Origin: an uncultured Pelagibacteraceae bacterium
Lineage (GTDB): Bacteria; Pseudomonadota; Alphaproteobacteria; Pelagibacterales; Pelagibacteraceae
Assembly: GCA_902632275.1 (NCBI GenBank)
Contig: CACPBW010000006.1
Location: forward strand, 1 to 42,810
Direction: 5' to 3'
DNA: 42,810 nt
In this document: in pieces, positions 38,047 to 42,810 of the stretch
Position numbering within the stretch: position 1 is the first letter of the stretch
Layout of the letters: every line of letters starts with the position of its first letter
Translations under genes and position numbers: made by a program
The notes under the pieces: generated by a model
Told to the model about the DNA's origin: nothing
What the model saw: only the letters and a program-made list of their open reading frames with translations
Databases searched by the model: none

Positions 38047-38898
38047 ATGAAAATTGCAGTTATTGGCTCAGGCATTTCTGGCTTAAGCTCTGCGTATTAT
38101 TTATCAAAAAAACACAAGGTCGATTTATTTGAAAAAGAAGATCACTTCGGTGGACATGCGCATACTATTGACATTGATTATGACAAAGATGGCAAAAAAA
38201 ATTTGCCAATTGATATTGGATTTATTGTTTTTAATTATAAAACGTATCCAAATCTCATAAATTTTTTTAGTGAAAATAATATTGAAATAGAAAAAAGCGA
38301 CATGAGCTTTTCTGTTTCGGTAAAAGGTAAAAATATAGAATATTGTGGAAAGGGACTAAATGGTATTTTTATAAATCGCAAGAATATTTTTAATCTTAAG
38401 TTTTTAAAAATGTTTTTCGAAATAATAAAATTTTATAGTCAATGTGATAAGCTCAATGAATTAAACGATGAATTAACTTTAAACAGTTTTCTTAAAAATA
38501 AAAGATTATCTCAATATTTTATTAATTATCATATTTTACCTATGGTTTCAGCTATTTGGTCTATGCCACCTTATGAGGCGGGTCAAATGCCTTTAAAATT
38601 TTTTATAAAATTTTTCCAAAATCATGGACTGTTTAAATTTAAAGAAAGACCTCAGTGGTTTACAGTCAAAAATAGAAGCAGAACTTATGTAAATAAGATT
38701 TTAGAAAAAATCAGTGGCGAGTATTTTAAAAATTATAATATTAATAAGGTAGAAAGAAAAACAGATGGTGTGAGAGTATTTTACGGAGAAGACAATGAGT
38801 TTTTTGATTATGACAAAGTAGTATTTGCAACGCATGCGGATCAAACTATTTCTATAATTAAAAATCCCACTGACGAAGAAAAAAAATTTACTAACTAA
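38047..38898 (+). CDS. FAD-dependent amine-oxidase-like protein, N-terminal part (frame interrupted)
   Basis: 283 residues that end abnormally. The FAD site is VIGSGISGLSSAYYLSKK followed by FEKEDHFGGHAHT, and MPPYEAGQMPLKFFIKFF plus WFTVKNRSRTYVNKI match the NAD(P)/FAD-binding proteins found beside DUF1365 and CFA-like genes. After FATHADQTISIIKNPTDEE the frame reaches a stop at 38896-38898. The missing end of the family is encoded in the +1 frame from about 38882. An A8 run at 38879-38886 is the likely site of the break. The product would be a lipid-directed desaturase or oxidase; truncation would probably inactivate it. Confidence 0.82.
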   Translation: MKIAVIGSGISGLSSAYYLSKKHKVDLFEKEDHFGGHAHTIDIDYDKDGKKNLPIDIGFIVFNYKTYPNLINFFSENNIEIEKSDMSFSVSVKGKNIEYCGKGLNGIFINRKNIFNLKFLKMFFEIIKFYSQCDKLNELNDELTLNSFLKNKRLSQYFINYHILPMVSAIWSMPPYEAGQMPLKFFIKFFQNHGLFKFKERPQWFTVKNRSRTYVNKILEKISGEYFKNYNINKVERKTDGVRVFYGEDNEFFDYDKVVFATHADQTISIIKNPTDEEKKFTN

Positions 38899-38923
38899 AT
38901 TTAATTATAAAAAAAATATTGCA

Positions 38924-39295
38924 TTGATTCATACTGATGAAAAAGTGATGCCATTAAATAAAAAAGCATGGTCATCTTGGAATTCTTCAATTAATTCAAA
39001 CAATATGAAAGAAAGCTCTATTACTTATTGGTTAAATTTATTGCAGAATTTAAATGTTAGAAAAAATATATTTTTAACGCTTAATCCTTTTTTTCAAGTT
39101 GATAAAGATAAAATAATTAAAAAAATTGAATTTACTCATCCTTATTATAACCAGGAAGCTTTGAATTTTCAAAAAAATTTAAGTAATATTCAAAATAAAA
39201 AAAATATTTTGTTTTGCGGAAGTTATTTCGGTTATGGTTTTCATGAAGATGGAATAAAATCATCAATTGATATGCTCAAATTTTTAGATGATTGA
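38924..39295 (+). CDS. FAD-dependent amine-oxidase-like protein, C-terminal part (+1 frame)
   Basis: This frame continues the preceding protein: in-frame codons before the nominal TTG at 38924 read NLLTKFNYKKNIALIHTD, the sequence expected after the first part's last family residues. Then come MPLNKKAWSSWN, SITYWLNLLQNL, FLTLNP and a C-terminal FCGSYFGYGFHEDGIKSS, the second FAD-contacting block. As a separate 123-residue protein it has no independent sense. One base fewer in the A8 tract restores a single protein of about 415 residues. It overlaps the DUF1365 gene by 8 bases. Confidence 0.8.
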   Translation: MIHTDEKVMPLNKKAWSSWNSSINSNNMKESSITYWLNLLQNLNVRKNIFLTLNPFFQVDKDKIIKKIEFTHPYYNQEALNFQKNLSNIQNKKNILFCGSYFGYGFHEDGIKSSIDMLKFLDD

Positions 39296-40058
39296 AGAGT
39301 CTTATATTTATAATGGCAGGGTAATTCATAAAAGATTTAAACCAAAAGAACATACTTTTAATTACAAAGTATTTTCTTTATTTCTGGATTTAGATGAGAT
39401 CAAAAAAATCGATAAGGAAATACCTTTTTTCTCATATAATAAGTTTAATCTAATAAGTTTCTATGACAAAGATCACGGTGATAGGAATAATAATTCTTTA
39501 AAAGAATGGGTAATAAGAAATTTAAAAAACATAGATATTAACGAGAAAAATATTAAAATTAAAATTTTATGTTATCCAAGAATTTTTGGATATGTTTTTA
39601 ATCCATTAAGCATATTTTTTGTTTATAATTCAAAATCGTCACTTATAGCAATACTTTATGAAGTAAAAAATACATTTGGTGAACAACACACATATGTATT
39701 TAAAACAAATCAAGAAACAAAAAACATCAAAAATGATTGTATAAAAAAGTTTTATGTTTCTCCATTTATGGATTTGGACTCAAAGTATTTTTTTAGAATT
39801 GCGAATCCTGGTGAAAATTTATCCGTGATAATTGATCAAATAGATAAAGATGGAAAATTACTATTCGCATCTCAAGACGGTAGAAGAACGAACCTTAACA
39901 CTAAAAACCTTATATTTTCCTATTTAAAACACCCTTTAATGACATTTAAAATAATATCAGCGATACATTTTGAGGCATTAAGGTTATGGCTAAAAGGAAT
40001 TAAACTGGTGCCTAAGAAAATAAAAATTAAAAATAATATAAGTATTGAAAAAAAATGA
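39288..40058 (+). CDS. DUF1365 family protein
   Basis: 256 residues. Recognised from SYIYNGRVIHKRFKPKEHTFNYKVF at the N-terminus (in two conserved parts), YPRIFGYVFNPLSIFFVYN, LYEVKNTFGEQHTYVF and KKFYVSPFMDLDSKYFFRI, all hallmarks of DUF1365. The biochemical role of the family is not established, but it is found with FAD amine-oxidase-like and CFA-synthase-like genes across proteobacteria, implying work on fatty-acyl chains. It overlaps both neighbours (8 bases upstream, ATGA downstream), so the three are translationally coupled. Confidence 0.88.
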   Translation: MIEESYIYNGRVIHKRFKPKEHTFNYKVFSLFLDLDEIKKIDKEIPFFSYNKFNLISFYDKDHGDRNNNSLKEWVIRNLKNIDINEKNIKIKILCYPRIFGYVFNPLSIFFVYNSKSSLIAILYEVKNTFGEQHTYVFKTNQETKNIKNDCIKKFYVSPFMDLDSKYFFRIANPGENLSVIIDQIDKDGKLLFASQDGRRTNLNTKNLIFSYLKHPLMTFKIISAIHFEALRLWLKGIKLVPKKIKIKNNISIEKK

Positions 40059-41233
40059 AATTTGTCTCTCTTGCAGATAGAATAGTATTTTCATCTATTA
40101 AAAATTTTGAATACGGGCAAATAAATCTAAAAAATTACGATGGCAAAGAATATAAATTGGGAAACGAAAACTCTCCTTTAAAAGCAAATTTAATAATAAA
40201 TAAACCTGGAGTAACATTAAATATTCTTAATAAAGGAAGCATTGGTTTAGCCGAATCATACATGCGTGGAGAATTTGAAACTGATAATTTGACAAATCTA
40301 ATAGAAATTACTGCTAAAAATATCAAAAAGGTGCATAAATTTTCTGGAGTTTTTGATTTACCATTAATAAATTTTTTCAAATATTTGTTCATTAAAAATA
40401 CAAAAAAAAGAAGTAAAGAAAATATTTCTAAACATTATGATCTTGGAAACGAATTTTTTTCATTGTGGTTAGATAAAACTTTAACTTACTCAAGTGCAAT
40501 ATTTGATAAAGATAAAACTGATTTAGAGGCCGCACAAATTAATAAATATAAAAAACTATCGTTTTTAGTTAAACCAAAAACTGGTGATAGGATGTTAGAG
40601 ATTGGATGTGGTTGGGGAGGTTTTGCAGAGTATGTGGGAAAAAATTATGACATAAAGTTAGATTGTATTACAATATCTCAAAAACAATATGAATATGCAA
40701 AGGAAAGAATATTTAAAAATGGATTAAATGAAAAAGTAAATATAAAGATGCAAGATTACCGTGACGTCAATAATAAATATAATTCAATAGCTTCTATAGA
40801 AATGATAGAGGCGGTAGGTCAAAATTATTTAAAAAGTTTTTTTAACAAAATAAAACAAAACTTGGAACCAAATGGAAGTGCAGCTATACAAGCTATCACA
40901 ATCGATGATAGTCTATATAATAGATATAAGACTAAACAGGATTTTATTCAAAAATATATTTTTCCAGGTGGATTTTTACCTTGTAAAAAGAGTTTGATAA
41001 AATACGCAAATGAAACAAATTTAAATTTTAATCAGTGCAATTCATATGGATTACATTATTCTAATACCTTAATGATGTGGAGAGATGAATTTTTAAAAAA
41101 ATGGGATAATATTTCAAAACAGGGATTTGATGTAACTTTTAAAAGAATGTGGAATTTCTATTTATCTTATTGTGAAGCTGGATTTAAATCAAAAAATATA
41201 GATTTAATACAATTTTCACTACAGAATAAATAA
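40055..41233 (+). CDS. CFA-synthase-like SAM-dependent fatty-acyl methyltransferase
   Basis: 392 residues. An N-terminal lipid-binding domain is followed by KHYDLGNEFFSLWLD, the SAM site LEIGCGWGGF (181-190) and YIFPGGFLP. Compared with E. coli cyclopropane synthase, the bicarbonate-site Cys139 position is S147 (TYSSAIF) and His266 is Q279, while the Glu239 equivalent E252 and the tyrosine of HYSNTL remain. These changes look shared by the DUF1365-linked subfamily. It transfers a methyl group to an unsaturated chain in membrane lipid; whether the product is a cyclopropane or a methylated/furan chain is open. Confidence 0.88.
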   Translation: MKFVSLADRIVFSSIKNFEYGQINLKNYDGKEYKLGNENSPLKANLIINKPGVTLNILNKGSIGLAESYMRGEFETDNLTNLIEITAKNIKKVHKFSGVFDLPLINFFKYLFIKNTKKRSKENISKHYDLGNEFFSLWLDKTLTYSSAIFDKDKTDLEAAQINKYKKLSFLVKPKTGDRMLEIGCGWGGFAEYVGKNYDIKLDCITISQKQYEYAKERIFKNGLNEKVNIKMQDYRDVNNKYNSIASIEMIEAVGQNYLKSFFNKIKQNLEPNGSAAIQAITIDDSLYNRYKTKQDFIQKYIFPGGFLPCKKSLIKYANETNLNFNQCNSYGLHYSNTLMMWRDEFLKKWDNISKQGFDVTFKRMWNFYLSYCEAGFKSKNIDLIQFSLQNK

Positions 41234-41236
41234 TTT

Positions 41237-41785
41237 ATGAAAAAAATTAATTTATATAATAATTTTTTATTGCTAATTTTTTTTGTATTTATTACAAGTT
41301 GCTCTGGAAATAGTGCAATGAAACCTGAAGATTTCAAAGACCAAAAACCTAGACTTATAATTGAAGATTATTTGACAGGAAATGTTAAAGCATGGGGCAT
41401 TCTTCAGAATAGATCAGGCAAAGTAACACGTCAATTTTCTGCAGATTTAGACGGCAAATGGGATGGTAATCAACTTATTTTAGACGAAAAGTTTAATTGG
41501 ACTGATGGAGAAGTTCAAACACGACAGTGGAAAATAAATAAAATTGATGATCATTATTATGAAGGAACAGCAAGTGATGTAGTTGGAAAAGCAAAAGGAT
41601 ATTCCTATGGTCCAGCATTTAAATTTGAATATGTTCTTCTAGTTCCTGTTAAAGGTAGAGAAATTAAAATTACTTTTGACGATTGGATATTTAAACAAGA
41701 CGATAGAGTTGCGATTAATAGAGCCACAATGACAAAGTTTGGTATAAAAGTAGCTGAACTAACCGTTATGTTTGTTAAAGACTAA
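41237..41785 (+). CDS. DUF3833-like lipoprotein
   Basis: 182 residues with a lipoprotein signal (hydrophobic core then FITSC, lipid-modified Cys near residue 22). The mature part has PRLIIEDYLTGNVKAWGILQNRSG, FSADLDGKW and a beta-rich stretch with GTASDVVGKAKG, as in DUF3833 proteins that accompany the FAD/DUF1365/CFA genes. It would be anchored in the inner or outer membrane facing the periplasm. The lipocalin-like pattern suggests lipid binding, by inference only. It starts 3 bases after the methyltransferase stop and converges on the SDR gene with a 4-base overlap. Confidence 0.82.
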   Translation: MKKINLYNNFLLLIFFVFITSCSGNSAMKPEDFKDQKPRLIIEDYLTGNVKAWGILQNRSGKVTRQFSADLDGKWDGNQLILDEKFNWTDGEVQTRQWKINKIDDHYYEGTASDVVGKAKGYSYGPAFKFEYVLLVPVKGREIKITFDDWIFKQDDRVAINRATMTKFGIKVAELTVMFVKD

Positions 41786-42540
41786 CGTTTTTGATATTTT
41801 GTAAGCTTACTCAATAATTTAAGATATAACCAGTTTGGCAATATTTTAAGAAATTTTAAAACTAAAGTTAATTGTTTTGGAAAATGAATTTCAAATGCAT
41901 TTGAATTTACTAAACCTTCATAAATTTTATCTGCAGCATATTCAGTTGTTTTTAGAAAAGGCATTTTGAAATCATTTTTATCAGTCATGGGTGTTTTAAT
42001 AAAACCTGGAGATATTAATGAAACTCTTACTCCATATCTTTTAAAATCAAAATATAAACTTTCAGCTAAGTTATTTAATGCAGATTTGGATGGACCGTAA
42101 CCAGTAGAATTTGGCAAACCTCTATAACCAGCTATTGATGAAACAATTGAGATGTGACCTTCCCCTAAATCTTTAAAATATTTTTCTACGGATTTAATAG
42201 AGTTTAATGTGCCAAAAAAATTTACTTTCATTACATTTTCAATTTGTTCAACATCAATTTCTTTTTCTTTTTTTGGGTCCCACGTTCCAGTTGAAAAAAC
42301 ACATAAATCAATTTTTCCCAGTTTATTTTTAATTTCGCTGAATACCTTATGGCAATTATCTTTATTTGTTACGTCTAAAGGAAATGAAAAAACATTTTGG
42401 TTTTGCTTTGATATTTCCTCAAGTAATTCAAGTCGTCTAGCAGAAATAGCAACATTCCAACCATTTTTAGAAAATTTTATTGCTATTGCTTTTCCAATAC
42501 CTGTACTAGCACCCGTAATCCAAATTACTTTATTGCTCAT
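41782..42540 (-). CDS. Short-chain dehydrogenase/reductase
   Basis: 252 residues. The cofactor motif is TGASTGIGKAIA, the catalytic serine is in IVSSIAGYRG, and Y-x3-K is in STGYGPSKSALNNLAESL. The ARR following the second strand (SARRLELL) suggests NADP preference. SDRs of this type often sit beside the FAD/DUF1365/CFA genes in proteobacteria, so it may act on the same lipid pathway although it lies on the opposite strand. The C-terminal segment (LVLKFLKILPNWLYLKLL) is hydrophobic and could touch the membrane. It is divergent from tspO, 23 bases apart. Confidence 0.9.
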   Translation of the reverse strand: MSNKVIWITGASTGIGKAIAIKFSKNGWNVAISARRLELLEEISKQNQNVFSFPLDVTNKDNCHKVFSEIKNKLGKIDLCVFSTGTWDPKKEKEIDVEQIENVMKVNFFGTLNSIKSVEKYFKDLGEGHISIVSSIAGYRGLPNSTGYGPSKSALNNLAESLYFDFKRYGVRVSLISPGFIKTPMTDKNDFKMPFLKTTEYAADKIYEGLVNSNAFEIHFPKQLTLVLKFLKILPNWLYLKLLSKLTKYQKR

Positions 42541-42563
42541 GATGAAATGATATATATATCATA

Positions 42564-42810
42564 ATGTTTAAAAATAAATTTTTATCTTTTTTAATTTTCG
42601 GATTTGTCACATTTTCTGCTTCATTTATTGGGAGTATAGCGACAATTACTTCGAAAGAACCCTGGTATTCTTCCTTAAATAAGTCAGGTCTTAATCCTCC
42701 TGATTGGGTATTTGCTCCTGTTTGGACAACATTATATTTATTCATGACTATAGCAATTTGGTCTGCGTGGCATAAAAATTATAAAGATCTAAATATAATT
42801 TATATTTATT
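42564..42810 (+). CDS. tspO: TspO/MBR tryptophan-rich sensory protein, 3'-truncated by window edge
   Basis: The first 82 codons of a TspO protein run off the end of the window. The first helix (SFLIFGFVTFSASFIGSIAT) is followed by WYSSLNKSGLNPPDWVF, APVWTTLYLFMTIAIWSAW and the start of a loop, which is the defining W-x2-L-x-K-x2-L-x-PP-x-W-VF-x-P-VWT-x-LY pattern of the family. TspO binds porphyrins and affects tetrapyrrole- and light-linked responses in Rhodobacter. The start at 42564 is 23 bases from the divergent SDR start. The 3' half is not visible. Confidence 0.92.
   Translation, partial: MFKNKFLSFLIFGFVTFSASFIGSIATITSKEPWYSSLNKSGLNPPDWVFAPVWTTLYLFMTIAIWSAWHKNYKDLNIIYIY

Noticed and set aside
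38924..39295. Independent small protein in the +1 frame
   Set aside because: Codons upstream of its nominal start and its content continue the FAD oxidoreductase; it is the displaced C-terminus.

Overview
The window looks like a chromosomal segment of a SAR11-clade alphaproteobacterium (Candidatus Pelagibacter or a close relative). The signs are very AT-rich DNA, tightly packed genes with start/stop overlaps, no intergenic stretch longer than about 200 bases, a proteorhodopsin followed by a ferredoxin and its reductase, and a tandem glycine riboswitch ahead of gcvT. No rRNA, tRNA, insertion sequence, phage gene or CRISPR array was seen. This placement is inferred from gene content, not from a database search.

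Layout. 1-2812: the 3' part of pyrC and a convergent propionyl-CoA synthetase gene (prpE). 2813-5815: blue-tuned proteorhodopsin with its own terminator, then an overlapping redox set (2Fe-2S ferredoxin, type-2 ferredoxin-NADP reductase, Nu-like glutathione transferase). 5812-6228: a DksA with a reduced zinc finger. 6307-11534: an accessory-looking block with a GT-C glycosyltransferase, a 41-residue membrane ORF, a GT2 glycosyltransferase, a TauD-type dioxygenase and two exported polysaccharide-lyase-like proteins. 11527-13211: umuDC with a recognisable promoter and SOS box. 13354-16316: two tandem GFA-family proteins, a glycerate-kinase-like protein and a TolC-like protein. 16360-21515: recA with an operator nearly identical to that of umuDC, then alaS and convergent icd. 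21592-24565: psd, pssA, a glycosyltransferase and rlmE. 24605-28442: guaB lacking CBS domains, a TPR protein, guaA and panB. 28439-30208: a TerC-family protein and two paralogous exported TPR proteins. 30208-33502: the 5-oxoprolinase genes pxpA (minus) and pxpBC (plus), and an EamA transporter. 33541-38040: glycine riboswitch and gcvTHP. 38047-42810: a lipid-modification-like cluster (FAD oxidoreductase split by a frameshift, DUF1365, a CFA-synthase-like methyltransferase, a DUF3833-like lipoprotein), a convergent SDR and the 5' part of tspO.

How the parts fit. The window combines light-driven proton pumping, one-carbon and amino-acid catabolism (glycine cleavage, 5-oxoproline, propionate), membrane phospholipid synthesis, purine synthesis and DNA-damage response. 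The observations most worth following are: (1) a 24-bp operator shared by umuDC and recA (21/24 identical), containing the alphaproteobacterial GTTC-N7-GTTC motif at umuDC; (2) the FAD oxidoreductase/DUF1365/CFA-like cluster, whose methyltransferase has substitutions at the bicarbonate-site positions of CFA synthase and whose oxidoreductase is broken at an A8 tract; (3) two adjacent inverted repeats upstream of proteorhodopsin; (4) a helix in the gcvT leader that competes with P1 of the second glycine aptamer; and (5) the pair of lyase-like exported proteins, unexpected in a streamlined oligotroph.
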